Of a stretch of 64,000 nt of DNA, positions 34,265-43,332 are shown one piece after another. Both the position numbers and the translations under genes were made by a program. Numbering within the stretch: the stretch's first letter is position 1; each line of letters begins with the position of its first letter. The notes under the pieces are model-generated. The model was not told where the DNA came from. It made no database searches and saw only the letters and a program-made list of their open reading frames with translations. The stretch covers positions 357,815 to 421,814 of the forward strand of contig NZ_DF967965.1 in NCBI RefSeq assembly GCF_001050195.2. The letters run 5' to 3'. This DNA comes from Anaerolinea thermolimosa. GTDB taxonomy: Bacteria; Chloroflexota; Anaerolineae; Anaerolineales; Anaerolineaceae.

Positions 34265-36139
34265 GTGGACGTGGACTGGTGTATTTTTCATCCCCCTTCA
34301 TCAGCGGCTGAAGTCCTGGCGGGCAGCCCTCGGGTCATCGCGGTCGGGTCTACAGAAGAACTGCTTGCCCTTTCCTGCGGTGAAAATGGCAACAGTCTGT
34401 ACGAGGTGGCGTACGATGTGCCCGGAAAGGGACGAGTGGTTGAGGCGGTGGTGGCGCGGGTGCGGAACGGAATCTCGGTGAACTATACCGAGCCGTATAT
34501 GCGCCGGAGAGATCCCGATTGTCTGGTTGTGGGCGATGCCTTGCCTACCGATAAGGAACGGTTTCGCGATCGGTTCGGGATCGATTTCTCAGTCGTCAGA
34601 CAGGAAGCCTTTGAATGGCTGAAGTCGCAAGAGCTGGTGATTTTTGGCTTTCAGGCCGGTCGGCCCGGGGTAGGGCTGGATACCCTGGTCATTGCACCGG
34701 CCAACGCAGGGTTCTTCGCGCTGGGCCTTGCCTATTTGCAGGGAATCTTACCACTGGATCAAATCCAGGCCGGGTTTAACCCCAAAGCGGTCATCTACAC
34801 TGCGCCGGTGTTTCGTCACACGCACTTTAATGGAAAGCAGGTGGTGGTACATAACCGCCTTCCTGATTGTTATGAAATGTTCTCTTTCAATCTCTACCCG
34901 GGGCCGAGCGCGAAAAAGGGGGTCTATGGAATGCTCATCGACCTGGGTGAGAAGGAAAACTGGGTCACGGCGCACTGCTCGACGGTGCAGGTGGTGACCC
35001 CTTACGACAATGTGGTGACGATCATGCATGAGGGTGCCAGCGGCGGCGGGAAAAGCGAAATGCTTGAACAGGCGCATCGTGAACCTGATGGCCGATTGCG
35101 CCTGGGTGAGAATATCATTACCGGCGAAGTGCGTCATCTGGTCATCCCGCGCACCTGTGATCTTTACCCGGTAACGGATGACATGGCGCTGTGCCACCCA
35201 TCCATTCAAAATGGGAACGGGAAGTTAAGTGTGATCGATGCAGAAGATGCCTGGTTCGTGCGTGTGAACCACATCACCAGTTATGGCACTGACCCTTACC
35301 TGGAAAAGTTAACCGCTCAGCCAAGCGAGCCGCTTTTATTCCTTAACATCGATGCGGTACCCAATGGACGGGCGTTGATCTGGGAACATACGATGGATGC
35401 ACCAGGAAAACCCTGCCCCAATCCGCGGGTGGTGGTGCCGCGGCGGGTGATCCCGAACATCATCAATGACCCGGTAACGGTGGATGTGCGGAGTTTTGGG
35501 GTGCGCACGCCGCCGTGTACCAAAGAACAACCCAGCTATGGCATTCTTGGTCTGTTCCATGTGTTACCGCCGGCGCTGGCCTGGCTCTGGCGGCTGGTAG
35601 CACCGCGGGGGTTCGATAACCCTAGCATTATCGATACGAACGGGTTGAGCAGTGAAGGGGTTGGGTCTTACTGGCCTTTCTCGCCGGGGCGCAGGGTGAC
35701 TCAGGCCAACCTGCTTCTGGATCAGTTTGTGCGCTTTAAACGCACGCGTCACATTCTCATCCCCAACCAGTATATCGGGGCATGGAAGGTAGGTTTTATG
35801 CCCCAGTGGATTGCGCGTGAATACCTGGCAAGGCGAGGAAGCGCACGGTTTAAGAGCGATCAGCTTCGCCCGGCGCGTTGTTCGTTACTGGGTTACACTC
35901 TTCACCAGCTGCATGTGGAAGGCAGCCTGATTGCACGCTGGTTCCTTCAGGTGAACACTCAACCTGAAGTGGGCGATGAAGCGTACGATCAGGGAGCTGA
36001 AATTCTGTACGGTTTCTTCCGGTCTCAGCTCCAGACCTTCCTGGAGGAAGATCTTCATCCACTGGGGCGGCAAATCATCGAGTGTTGTCTGGAGGGGGGG
36101 AGCCTGGAAGACTATGAGAAGCTAATCCCGGTAGAATGA
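34265..36139 (+). CDS. DUF4914-family PEPCK-like protein
   Basis: A 624-residue protein I recognise as DUF4914, a family with a phosphoenolpyruvate-carboxykinase-like nucleotide-binding core. A P-loop EGASGGGKSEM lies near residue 260, where PEPCK has GLSGTGKT. Other conserved blocks are NYTEPYMRRRDPDC, FRHTHFNGKQVVVHNR, WVTAHCSTVQVVTPYDN, SFGVRTPPCTKEQPSYG, EGVGSYWPFSPGRRV and FMPQWIAREYLARRG. The reaction is unknown; nucleotide-dependent phosphotransfer or decarboxylation is inference from the fold. GTG at 34265 is chosen because GGAGGAG ends 4 nt before it; the ATG at 34250 lies before that site. Expression appears to be controlled by the attenuator upstream. Confidence 0.85.
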   Translation: MDVDWCIFHPPSSAAEVLAGSPRVIAVGSTEELLALSCGENGNSLYEVAYDVPGKGRVVEAVVARVRNGISVNYTEPYMRRRDPDCLVVGDALPTDKERFRDRFGIDFSVVRQEAFEWLKSQELVIFGFQAGRPGVGLDTLVIAPANAGFFALGLAYLQGILPLDQIQAGFNPKAVIYTAPVFRHTHFNGKQVVVHNRLPDCYEMFSFNLYPGPSAKKGVYGMLIDLGEKENWVTAHCSTVQVVTPYDNVVTIMHEGASGGGKSEMLEQAHREPDGRLRLGENIITGEVRHLVIPRTCDLYPVTDDMALCHPSIQNGNGKLSVIDAEDAWFVRVNHITSYGTDPYLEKLTAQPSEPLLFLNIDAVPNGRALIWEHTMDAPGKPCPNPRVVVPRRVIPNIINDPVTVDVRSFGVRTPPCTKEQPSYGILGLFHVLPPALAWLWRLVAPRGFDNPSIIDTNGLSSEGVGSYWPFSPGRRVTQANLLLDQFVRFKRTRHILIPNQYIGAWKVGFMPQWIAREYLARRGSARFKSDQLRPARCSLLGYTLHQLHVEGSLIARWFLQVNTQPEVGDEAYDQGAEILYGFFRSQLQTFLEEDLHPLGRQIIECCLEGGSLEDYEKLIPVE

Positions 36140-36146
36140 TGCTGAA

Positions 36147-36178
36147 AGCCCGGCTTGATCCTGCCGGGCTTCTTTTTT
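36147..36178 (+). terminator. Intrinsic terminator after the DUF4914 gene
   Basis: AGCCCGGC (36147-36154) pairs with GCCGGGCT (36163-36170), followed by TCTTTTTT. Confidence 0.9.
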
Positions 36179-36220
36179 GTCAATTTACGCGTACATGTGA
36201 AAGAGGGCCTCTCCGAATTC

Positions 36221-36514
36221 TTAAATGATTTCTCTGGCGCGTTCTTTGGCCTGCAGCCAGGCGCGGTAAAGTTCCGGGTGTTCAGGCTGCCCCGGAGGAA
36301 GATTCTCAAGCAGGATGGTGACCCAGCGGAGCATCACCAGATGATGATAGCTGGAGATAACCCCATCCGATGGGAGTTGATTAAGGGCGGTGCGAATCAG
36401 TTGAATATCGGTGGAATCTTCGAGCTGGCAGAATCGGCGAAGCTCTTTACGGGCAATTTCCACACTTGCAGAGTAGAGGTGTTGAAAAGCCGGGCTTGCG
36501 TTTGCTCGTCGCAT
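36221..36514 (-). CDS. Small hypothetical protein
   Basis: A 97-residue, mostly helical protein (for example SVEIARKELRRFCQLEDSTD and YRAWLQAKERAREII) of no family I recognise. Support for it being real is a TATGAT ending 6 nt before the ATG on the minus strand, the same leaderless layout seen at other genes here, and even codon quality. There is no Shine-Dalgarno sequence. It lies between a terminator and the tRNA-derived repeats. Confidence 0.55.
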   Translation of the reverse strand: MRRANASPAFQHLYSASVEIARKELRRFCQLEDSTDIQLIRTALNQLPSDGVISSYHHLVMLRWVTILLENLPPGQPEHPELYRAWLQAKERAREII

Positions 36515-36679
36515 ACTTTCATCATATCATTTTCCACGAAGGGGGGGATGCGCCTGGATGTTGCAATTGAATCACAAAATCAGAAAGCGATTGGTTCCCA
36601 TTCTGACCCGTTCGTGATGATGCACTTTTCAGAGAATCAGATAGATGGTAACCGGGGAACATTTGAGGAACAGAAAAAA

Positions 36680-36937
36680 CCAGGGGAGGAATTCTGTCTG
36701 TGCTCCCACGCGAAGCGCGCAGGGCGGGAGGAATTCGAATCCTCGTTTTGGCCTTTGTACACCTCGATGGTGTGAGAGGGACAAAAAAATTCCCCCAGGG
36801 GAGGAATTCTGTCTGTGCCCCCACGCGAAGCGCGCAGGGCGGGAGGAATTCGAATCCTCGTTTTGGCCTTTGTACACCTCGATGGTGTGAGAGGGACAAA
36901 AAATTCCCCCAGGGGAGGAATTCTGTCTGTGCCCCCA
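36680..36937 (-). repeat. Tandem repeats derived from the tRNA-Glu 3' half plus terminator
   Basis: Two near-identical tandem units (36680-36794, 115 bp; 36795-36908, 114 bp) and the start of a third running into tRNA-Glu. On the tRNA strand each unit contains CCCTCTCA, AAGGCCAAAACGAGG, ATTCGAATTCCTC and the acceptor end GGGGGCA (GGGAGCA in the distal copy), as in the tRNA. Two hairpin-forming insertions interrupt it: one of about 16 nt in the anticodon loop (CACCATCGAGGTG) and one of about 19 nt before the acceptor strand (CGCGCTTCGCG). Each tRNA-like end is followed by AATTCCTCCCCTGG and, after units 2 and 3, GGGAATT plus a T-run, a terminator-like hairpin. Confidence 0.85.
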
Positions 36938-37002
36938 GAGGAATTCGAATCCTCGTTTTGGCCTTGAGAGGGCCACGTCCTGGGCCGCTAGACGATGGGG
37001 GC
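36930..37002 (-). tRNA. tRNA-Glu (anticodon CTC)
   Basis: The 73-nt minus-strand sequence folds as a cloverleaf. The acceptor GCCCCCA pairs with TGGGGGC with discriminator A. The anticodon stem is TGGCC/GGCCA around CTCTCAA (anticodon CTC). The T arm is GAGGA-TTCGAAT-TCCTC. CCA is not encoded. A promoter (TTGACA-17-TAAAAT) lies upstream. The 3' half is repeated twice downstream. Confidence 0.93.
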
Positions 37003-37015
37003 CAGAAGCGGGGTG

Positions 37016-37044
37016 ATTTTACCACAGCGCCGGGTGGGTGTCAA
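37016..37044 (-). promoter_or_regulatory. Promoter of tRNA-Glu
   Basis: On the minus strand TTGACA (37039-37044), 17-nt spacer, TAAAAT (37016-37021). The -10 ends 13 nt before the mature tRNA 5' end. Confidence 0.8.
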
Positions 37045-37098
37045 TCAATTTCAGAGAGGCGCGAAGGTGTAGCCGGAGGGAGAGAGATATCCTTTACA

Positions 37099-37127
37099 TT
37101 GACTCTCATCGCCAGTAATGCTATCAT
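37099..37127 (+). promoter_or_regulatory. Promoter of the PIN/TRAM gene
   Basis: TTGACT (37099-37104), 17-nt spacer, TATCAT (37122-37127). The leader is about 50 nt and contains CAGGAGG before the ATG. Confidence 0.75.
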
Positions 37128-37182
37128 CCGTTGATACAAGGACTTATCTTGATCTTTAATAATCGAACAGGAGGAATTATTC

Positions 37183-38277
37183 ATGAGTTCCGATTTTATT
37201 GCTCGTTTGGTGGGGATGGTGGCCTTCTCCATCGTAGGCGTGTACTGGGGAACCTATCTGGGGCGGCTGGCAAACCAGGCTTCTGGCCCATTTCCTTTCT
37301 CGGTGGAACAATACGCCTTCACCATTGGTATGGTTGGGGCACTGGTTGGACTTATTCTGACGCCATTTTTTACCACGCGGCCCATCAAAGCGCTGCGTCT
37401 GCAATTATCGAAGCTTTCGGCAAGATCATTATTCGCTTCTCTGGTTGGGTTAACAGTGGGGTTAGTCATCGCCGCATTACTGGCTTTTCCTCTCTCGCTT
37501 TTGCCATCTCCGTTGGGCCAGGTGATGCCTTTCATTGGCGTGGTGCTTTTGGGCTACCTGGGTGTGGCCGTGTTCAATATGCGGCAGGATGATCTGTTCG
37601 CCCTTTTACAGGGGTTCTCCCGGCCTGCCGGGGGCCTGCCTGTTGGCCCGGCTGAGGGAACTTCACCAAACTGGGCGGAGAGCCGCACTATTTTGCTGGA
37701 CACCAGCGTCATCATTGATGGACGGATTGCCGATGTTGCCCGGACGGGGTTTCTGCCCGGTTCCTTTTTGATTCCACGATTTGTTCTCAATGAACTGCAA
37801 TACATCGCTGATTCCTCGGATTCCTTACGCCGGCAGCGTGGCCGACGTGGCCTGGAGGTGCTGGCTCAGTTGCAGCGTGAACCATCCATCCCGGTGCGCA
37901 TTTCGGATATCGATGTGGAAGGTGTCCGCGAAGTGGATGATAAACTGGTGATTCTGGCGCGTCAGCTGCGTTGCCCTATCCTGACCAATGATTACAATCT
38001 GAACCGGGTGGCTGAGTTGCAGGGCGTGACGATTTTAAACATCAATGAACTGGCCAATGCTGTAAAATCAGTACTGTTGCCCGGGGAGATGCTCAGCGTC
38101 CGGGTAATTCAGGAAGGGAAAGAAGCCGGGCAGGGCGTTGGTTACCTGGAAGATGGAACGATGGTGGTGGTGGAAGGCGGGCGTGGCTTGATTGACCAGG
38201 AAGTCAATGTGCTGGTGACCAAAGTGTTACAGACAGCGGCTGGTAGAATGATCTTTGCCCGCCCTGAAAAAGATTGA
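37183..38277 (+). CDS. PIN/TRAM-domain membrane protein (YacL-like)
   Basis: A 364-residue protein. Four hydrophobic segments occupy residues 1-140. A PIN nuclease-like domain (about 165-285) starts LLDTSVIIDGRIAD and has VPRF-like FLIPRFVLNEL, EVDDKLVILAR and LTNDYNLNRVA acidic residues. A C-terminal TRAM domain (about 300-355, PGEMLSVRVIQEGKEAGQGV then DGTMVVVEGGRGLIDQEV) probably binds RNA. This is the YacL layout of Firmicutes, where the gene also lies near cysS. The nuclease target is unknown. It is followed by cysS and rlmB on the same strand. Confidence 0.9.
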   Translation: MSSDFIARLVGMVAFSIVGVYWGTYLGRLANQASGPFPFSVEQYAFTIGMVGALVGLILTPFFTTRPIKALRLQLSKLSARSLFASLVGLTVGLVIAALLAFPLSLLPSPLGQVMPFIGVVLLGYLGVAVFNMRQDDLFALLQGFSRPAGGLPVGPAEGTSPNWAESRTILLDTSVIIDGRIADVARTGFLPGSFLIPRFVLNELQYIADSSDSLRRQRGRRGLEVLAQLQREPSIPVRISDIDVEGVREVDDKLVILARQLRCPILTNDYNLNRVAELQGVTILNINELANAVKSVLLPGEMLSVRVIQEGKEAGQGVGYLEDGTMVVVEGGRGLIDQEVNVLVTKVLQTAAGRMIFARPEKD

Positions 38278-38334
38278 TCGCTCAGTTTGAGAGAAAATAG
38301 ACGGTTGGGTGATGCAAAGCAAGGAGCGTTGAGA

Positions 38335-39738
38335 ATGGGAATGAAAATTTACAATACTTTGACTCGAAAAAAAGAGGATTTTGAGACCCTCGAACCGGGA
38401 AAGGTGCGCATGTATGTATGCGGACCGACCGTTTACAACAAGGCGCATGTGGGTCATGCCATGTCGGCGCTGGTTTTTGATATTATCCGACGTTATTTAA
38501 TGTATCGCGGGTATGATGTAACCTTCGTGATGAATTTTACCGATGTGGATGACAAGATCATCCTGCGGGCCAATCAGCTCGGGGTGGATCCTTTCGAACT
38601 GGCAGAAGGGTATATTGAGGAATACCGCCGACAGTTGGAGCAGTTGAATGTGCTTCCGGCAACCTTCAACCCGCGCGCTACACAAACCATTCCTCAAATT
38701 ATTGCAATGGTGCAGGGATTGATCGAAAAGGGATACGCCTACCCTGCGAATGGTGATGTGTACTTTCGGGTGAGGCGCGACGAGGATTATGGCAGGCTTT
38801 CTGGCCGCCGCGTCGATGAGATGCAATCGGGTGCGCGGATTGAGATCGGGGAGCATAAGGAAGACCCGCTGGACTTTGCTCTCTGGAAGGCGGCTAAACC
38901 TGGCGAGCCCGCATGGGATAGCCCCTGGGGGCCGGGGCGTCCTGGCTGGCACATTGAATGCTCGGCCATGAACCTGACTCACCTGGGGGAACAGATTGAC
39001 ATTCATGGCGGGGGCAACGATTTGATTTTCCCGCACCATGAAAATGAAATTGCTCAGACCGAAAGTTTCACCGGAAAACCCTTCGCCCGTTACTGGGTGC
39101 ACAACGGGATGCTCCAGCTGGGCGGGGAGAAGATGTCGAAATCTCTGGGAAATCTGGTGACCATTGAAGAATTCCTCCGTGAACACGATGCAGATGTGTT
39201 ACGGCTGATGGTGCTTAATTCGGGATATCGAAACCCGCTTACTTTCAATGATGAGGTCATCGAGCAGACGGAACGCACCCTGGAGCGGTTAAAATCAGCT
39301 CTGCGGCCGGCGCTGCCTGGTGCAAAGGGATTGGACGAGGAAAGCGCCCGCAAACTGACTGCCCAGGCAGAAGAAACTCGTGAGGGATTCATCCGGGCTA
39401 TGGATGATGATTTCAACAGCGCGGTTGCCCTGAGCCATCTTTTTGAGCTGGTGCGAGCCATTAACCAGGCCCGTACGGCGGGTGCCATCGATGCCGATTT
39501 ACAGGTTGCACAGGGCGTTTTACGTGAACTGGCCGGGGTGCTCGGCTTACGCCTGCAGGAAAAGACAGAAGAATCGCATGCGGCGGATCCCTTTATTGAT
39601 CTTCTCGTAGAAGTGCGCACAGAGTTGCGAAAGCAAAAGCTCTGGGCGCTTTCGGATCTGGTACGCGACCGGTTAGCTGCTCTGGGTGTAATCCTGGAAG
39701 ACAGCAAAGAAGGCACTACCTGGCGGTATCAAAAGTGA
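38335..39738 (+). CDS. cysS: Cysteinyl-tRNA synthetase
   Basis: Charges tRNA-Cys with cysteine; class I synthetase of 467 residues. It starts [14 protein letters not shown] after an MG. Motifs are [19 protein letters not shown] (zinc Cys and HIGH), [22 protein letters not shown] (zinc Cys), [15 protein letters not shown] and [11 protein letters not shown] (KMSKS). ATG 38335 is chosen because AAGGAG lies 8 nt upstream; 38341 is the alternative. It overlaps rlmB by 4 nt, the common cysS-rlmB pairing. Confidence 0.97.
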   Translation: MGMKIYNTLTRKKEDFETLEPGKVRMYVCGPTVYNKAHVGHAMSALVFDIIRRYLMYRGYDVTFVMNFTDVDDKIILRANQLGVDPFELAEGYIEEYRRQLEQLNVLPATFNPRATQTIPQIIAMVQGLIEKGYAYPANGDVYFRVRRDEDYGRLSGRRVDEMQSGARIEIGEHKEDPLDFALWKAAKPGEPAWDSPWGPGRPGWHIECSAMNLTHLGEQIDIHGGGNDLIFPHHENEIAQTESFTGKPFARYWVHNGMLQLGGEKMSKSLGNLVTIEEFLREHDADVLRLMVLNSGYRNPLTFNDEVIEQTERTLERLKSALRPALPGAKGLDEESARKLTAQAEETREGFIRAMDDDFNSAVALSHLFELVRAINQARTAGAIDADLQVAQGVLRELAGVLGLRLQEKTEESHAADPFIDLLVEVRTELRKQKLWALSDLVRDRLAALGVILEDSKEGTTWRYQK

Positions 39739-40487
39739 AAGAGTGGATTACCGGGAGAAACCCGGTTTTTGAGGTGCTTCGTGCCCGCCGCAGGCAAGCC
39801 TTCAGATTGCTGGTGGCGGCTGGAGTTGAAGAGAAGGGCCGCCTGGAGGAGATCCTTCGCCTGGCAACAGCGCGAAAACTGAGCGTGAACCGTGTGCCGC
39901 GCCAGCAACTGGACGCCTTGGGTGAGGGACACCAAGGAGTGGCCGTGGAGGTCAGTGGTTACCCGTATGCGGCCATTCAGGATATCCTTAACTTGGCGAA
40001 GCAACGGCGAGAAGCGCTCTTTGTATTGGCGCTGGATCTGATCCAGAACCCGCAAAACCTGGGTACCCTGTTAAGAAGCGCCGAAGCTGTGGGGGTGCAC
40101 GGGGTGATTTTGCCCCTGGCACGTGCGGCCGGGGTAACCCCGGCGGTGGTGCATGCTTCAGCAGGGGCCAGCGAACACCTGCTGGTGGCTCAGGCGAACC
40201 TGGCCCAGGCCCTTGCTCTGCTTAAGGAGGAGGCTGATGCCTGGGTCATTGGACTGGAGGGAGGGGCCGGAGCCCGGCCTGTTGAACAGGTGCCTCTGGA
40301 TGGCCCTCTGGCGCTGGTGGTGGGCAACGAAGGTGAAGGAATGCGATCGCTGGTGCGTAAAACCTGTGATGCCCTGGTAGCCCTGCCCATGATGGGCAAG
40401 ATCGAGTCGCTCAATGCGGCTGTGGCCGGGTCGATTGTCCTGTACCGGGCTCTGGAAGCCCGGCGGAACAGGTCTGGAGGGGCTTAA
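39735..40487 (+). CDS. rlmB: TrmH/RlmB-family rRNA 2'-O-ribose methyltransferase
   Basis: A SPOUT methyltransferase that probably methylates G2251 of 23S rRNA (RlmB). The 250-residue protein has the substrate-binding domain (residues 1-75, [18 protein letters not shown]) and the knotted catalytic domain with [39 protein letters not shown] and [23 protein letters not shown] start inside the end of cysS (4-nt overlap). TrmH-family members are hard to separate by sequence alone, so the exact nucleotide is inferred from family and context. Confidence 0.9.
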   Translation: MKEWITGRNPVFEVLRARRRQAFRLLVAAGVEEKGRLEEILRLATARKLSVNRVPRQQLDALGEGHQGVAVEVSGYPYAAIQDILNLAKQRREALFVLALDLIQNPQNLGTLLRSAEAVGVHGVILPLARAAGVTPAVVHASAGASEHLLVAQANLAQALALLKEEADAWVIGLEGGAGARPVEQVPLDGPLALVVGNEGEGMRSLVRKTCDALVALPMMGKIESLNAAVAGSIVLYRALEARRNRSGGA

Positions 40488-40521
40488 GGGTGACATTTCT
40501 TGTCTGAAGGGGAGGTAAGAA

Positions 40522-41109
40522 TTGAAGGTCGATTTTCATGTTCATGCCTCAGAACGCTCGGGATGTGCCGTAAGTGGGGAAGAGGAAATGATTCGTGCGG
40601 CCCGGGCGGCGGGGTTAGATGCCATTGTGTTTACCGATCATCACCGGCTGGTTTCACCGATGCGGCTGTCGGAGCTGAATGAGCGCTACGCTCCGTTTCG
40701 GATTTACGGCGGGGTTGAAATTACCACCCGAGAAGGAGAAGACTGCCTGGTATTCGGGGTGCAGGATCCGCTTTTGGAAAGCACCGAGTGGCCTTACTGC
40801 GAACTGATGACCTTTGTAAGGGAGCGGGGTGGTTTTGTGGCGCTGGCTCATCCTTTCCGGTATGCACCGGAAATCAGGGTGGATTTAGAAGCCTGCCCGC
40901 CGGATGGTATTGAAGTAAGGTCACGCAATACCCCGCCTGCGCGGGAGGCCGATATTCGAGAAATTGCTCGCAGGTATGGGCTGGTTATGTTATGCAACTC
41001 TGATGCCCATAACGTGCAGTCGGTGGGGGAGTACTTCAATGAAGTCTCTGAGCTTTCGGACGGTGACCGACAGCTGGTAGAGCGTTTGCGAACGTTGAAA
41101 AACGGGTGA
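40522..41109 (+). CDS. PHP-domain phosphoesterase
   Basis: A 195-residue metal-dependent phosphoesterase of the PHP superfamily. The metal motifs are VDFHVHASERSGCA, VFTDHHRL, GVEITTREG, ALAHPFRY and NSDAHN. It is compact, without the extra domains of histidinol phosphatase or DNA polymerase PHP domains, and resembles the YciV/RNase AM-like small members. A TTG start is used, with GGAGG 6 nt upstream. It follows rlmB by 34 nt and ends with a bidirectional terminator. The substrate is unknown. Confidence 0.87.
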   Translation: MKVDFHVHASERSGCAVSGEEEMIRAARAAGLDAIVFTDHHRLVSPMRLSELNERYAPFRIYGGVEITTREGEDCLVFGVQDPLLESTEWPYCELMTFVRERGGFVALAHPFRYAPEIRVDLEACPPDGIEVRSRNTPPAREADIREIARRYGLVMLCNSDAHNVQSVGEYFNEVSELSDGDRQLVERLRTLKNG

Positions 41110-41130
41110 ATGGATGGAGAATTCTATCCG

Positions 41131-41170
41131 GGCAGGCTACCGGAGTGTTATCCCGGTAGCCTGCCATTTT
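41131..41170. terminator. Terminator between convergent units
   Basis: GGCAGGCTACCGG (41131-41143) pairs perfectly with CCGGTAGCCTGCC (41153-41165); ATTTTAG follows. It separates the cysS-rlmB-PHP unit from the minus-strand serS unit. Confidence 0.8.
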
Positions 41171-41186
41171 AGTAGAGTGGATATAT

Positions 41187-41693
41187 TTATGAGAGGACGA
41201 AAGCCCAGAGAATCCACAACCCGATCATCAGACCGCCCATTCCGGCACGAATGATAACTGCCCAGCCACAGCCCAGTGCCATGCTTTTTGTCGAGTCCAG
41301 GGCTTTGCGCCAGTCACGCAGACGGTAGAATTCCACCGCAAAGATGCCGGCAAGGGCAAGGATTAAACCGCCGAAAGGGGGCAACAACAAACTTCCTGCC
41401 ACGCCGAGGATCAGGGCCACGCCAATGGCCAGCCACGAAGCCCCCTTCTGGCGGGCAGAAGCGCCCATGATGACGTTATCAATCAGGCTTCCGGCGAGCA
41501 TCAAAAGGGTCATGAGACCCAGAATGATCCACCCGGCGGTATTAAAACCGGAGAGAATGCCATAAACGACACCGGCCAGCCAGATGATCACCAGACCGGG
41601 CAAAATGGGAATGACCAGCCCCAACCACCCGACCAGCATAACGGCCAGGGTGACGGTGAGCAGGGTGGCTTTGCCCAGAAGGGGAACGTTCAT
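41187..41693 (-). CDS. DUF456-family membrane protein
   Basis: A 168-residue protein with about five hydrophobic segments and Gly-rich turns (GWLGLVIPILPGLVIIWLAG, ASWLAIGVALILGVAGSLLL, PPFGGLILALAGIFAVEFYR), the pattern of DUF456 proteins. Function is unknown in the family. It lies 11 nt after serS on the same strand and is presumably read through from the serS T-box promoter. Confidence 0.85.
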   Translation of the reverse strand: MNVPLLGKATLLTVTLAVMLVGWLGLVIPILPGLVIIWLAGVVYGILSGFNTAGWIILGLMTLLMLAGSLIDNVIMGASARQKGASWLAIGVALILGVAGSLLLPPFGGLILALAGIFAVEFYRLRDWRKALDSTKSMALGCGWAVIIRAGMGGLMIGLWILWAFVLS

Positions 41694-41704
41694 CTCAAGG
41701 TTTC

Positions 41705-42976
41705 TCAGGGGGTGATGATATCAATTCCACCCATCCATGGGCGGAGCACTTCGGGGACGAGGATCGAGCCGTCGGGCTGCTGGTAGTTCTCCAGCACGGC
41801 AATGAGGGTACGGGGCAGGCCCAGTCCCGAACCGTTGAGGGTGTGCACCAGGCGGGTTTTGCCACCTTCTGCCGGGCGATATTTGATATTGGCGCGTCGA
41901 GCTTGAAAATCGGTGACGTTGGAGACCGAGCTGACCTCCAGCCATTCGTTGCAACCGGGTGCCCAGACTTCGATGTCGTAGGTGATGGCGGCATTGAATC
42001 CCAGATCACCCGTACAGAGCTGTACCACGCGGTAGGGCAGACCCAGTTCGGCGCAGGTTTGTTCGGCATCTGCCAGCATCTTCTCCAGCTCGCGGTCCGA
42101 TTCTTCGGGGCGGCAATAAATATACATCTCAACCTTGTCAAACTGGTGGCCGCGTTTAATCCCACGCACATCGCGCCCGGCGCTCATCTTCTCGCGGCGG
42201 AAGCAGGGGGTGTAGGCTGTGTAGTGAATGGGGAGGGCGGCTTCTTCGAGAATTTCATTCATGAAGAGGCCGGTGAGAGGGACTTCGGCGGTGGGAACCA
42301 TCCAGAAGTCTTCTTCGGCGTCGTGGTAGAGGTTATCACGGAATTTAGGGAGTTGCCCGGCAGCGAAGAGAGTCTCTTCTTTGACCATAAAGGGCAAATA
42401 CTGTTCCGTATAACCCTGACGGATGTGCAAATCGAGCATCCAGGCAATGAGTGCCCGTTGAAGACGAGCGCCAGCCCCACTGAGGACGTAAAAGCGTGAG
42501 CCGGTAATCTTCACCCCCTGATCGAAATTGATGATCCCCAGGCGAGGGCCAAGATCCCAGTGGGGAAGGGGCGTGAAATCAAAGGTTCGGGGTTGCCCTA
42601 CGGTACGGATGACCACATTCTCGTGTTCGTCGCGGCCCAGGGGAACCCCGGCTTTAGGTATATTGGGGATCTGAGCAATCTCTGCGGTGAGCGCTTCCTC
42701 TACCTGACGCACCTGTTCGTCGAGGGCGGCGATTTCTTCGCCTACCTGGCGCATGGCCTCGATTTTCGCCTGGCGTTCAGCCGGGTCTTTGCTTCGGCCA
42801 ATTTCTTTCGAGACGGTGTTTCGTTCGGCCTTCAGGGTTTCAACGCGGGTGAGCAGGCGCCGTCGTTCGGCATCCAGTTCCAGAACGCGATCTACTACAC
42901 TGACATCCATCTGACGGCGGGTGAGGGCATCGCGTACGACTTCGGGGTTTTCTCGAAACAGATTGATGTCTAACAT
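41705..42976 (-). CDS. serS: Seryl-tRNA synthetase
   Basis: Class II synthetase that charges tRNA-Ser (and tRNA-Sec in selenocysteine users). The 423-residue protein begins [20 protein letters not shown] with the long N-terminal coiled-coil arm (about 35-105). Class II motif 2 is [20 protein letters not shown] and motif 3 is [26 protein letters not shown] is the serine pocket. ATG at 42974-42976 is chosen because AAGGAG lies 7 nt upstream; in-frame sequence further up is the T-box leader, not protein. Controlled by a serine T-box. Confidence 0.97.
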   Translation of the reverse strand: MLDINLFRENPEVVRDALTRRQMDVSVVDRVLELDAERRRLLTRVETLKAERNTVSKEIGRSKDPAERQAKIEAMRQVGEEIAALDEQVRQVEEALTAEIAQIPNIPKAGVPLGRDEHENVVIRTVGQPRTFDFTPLPHWDLGPRLGIINFDQGVKITGSRFYVLSGAGARLQRALIAWMLDLHIRQGYTEQYLPFMVKEETLFAAGQLPKFRDNLYHDAEEDFWMVPTAEVPLTGLFMNEILEEAALPIHYTAYTPCFRREKMSAGRDVRGIKRGHQFDKVEMYIYCRPEESDRELEKMLADAEQTCAELGLPYRVVQLCTGDLGFNAAITYDIEVWAPGCNEWLEVSSVSNVTDFQARRANIKYRPAEGGKTRLVHTLNGSGLGLPRTLIAVLENYQQPDGSILVPEVLRPWMGGIDIITP

Positions 42977-43002
42977 GGCAGCACTCCTTGTATTGAAAGA
43001 AT

Positions 43003-43245
43003 CGCCCCCTCTCCGCGCAGGACGAGGGGGCGCCCGTGGTGCCACCTGCTTTCGCCACCCCATGGGGGGGCCTCTTCCTGGCGGTAACGGCGCCAACCGT
43101 CTCTCTTATGGCCTGGCCGGGCCTCTGCGAGAGCGACCTGCTCTTTGGAGCAACCGGGGTGGATTTCACCGCCTGAATGTTCGGCTCGCACCAACCGCCG
43201 ACTCTCTGAAAGGGTGCAGTTACTTGGCCCCGGGCGGGTCTTTAC
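43003..43245 (-). promoter_or_regulatory. Serine T-box riboswitch of serS
   Basis: On the minus strand a TATAAT (43252-43257, extended by TGG) is followed by a leader of about 270 nt. It contains the stem I element AGAGAGTC...GGTGCGAGCCG, a candidate UCC serine specifier in GTGAAATCCACC, and the T-box AGGTGGCACCACGGGC (43032-43047). The terminator is CGCCCCCTC (43024-43032) with GAGGGGGCG (43003-43011), then ATTCTTTC. Uncharged tRNA-Ser should bind the specifier and the T-box and prevent termination. Confidence 0.9.
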
Positions 43246-43332
43246 GGGTTAATTATACCAGTACCGCGCGCATCCGGGTTCATTTCATGCGAGGGGAGTT
43301 CTGGTTCTTCTTAACCGCAGATCGCACGGCGG

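Noticed and set aside
36680..36937. CRISPR array
   Set aside because: The units are directly adjacent with no unique spacers and contain tRNA-Glu sequence; no cas genes are present.
36522..37134. Long ORFs on both strands across the tRNA-Glu repeats
   Set aside because: They are made of the 115-bp repeats and tRNA sequence; their repeated peptides are artefacts.
39090..39716. 208-residue minus-strand ORF within cysS
   Set aside because: Ser/Arg-rich antisense shadow of a well-conserved gene.
42977..43096. N-terminal extension of SerRS
   Set aside because: The in-frame extension is the T-box terminator and antiterminator region; the SD sits before the shorter start.
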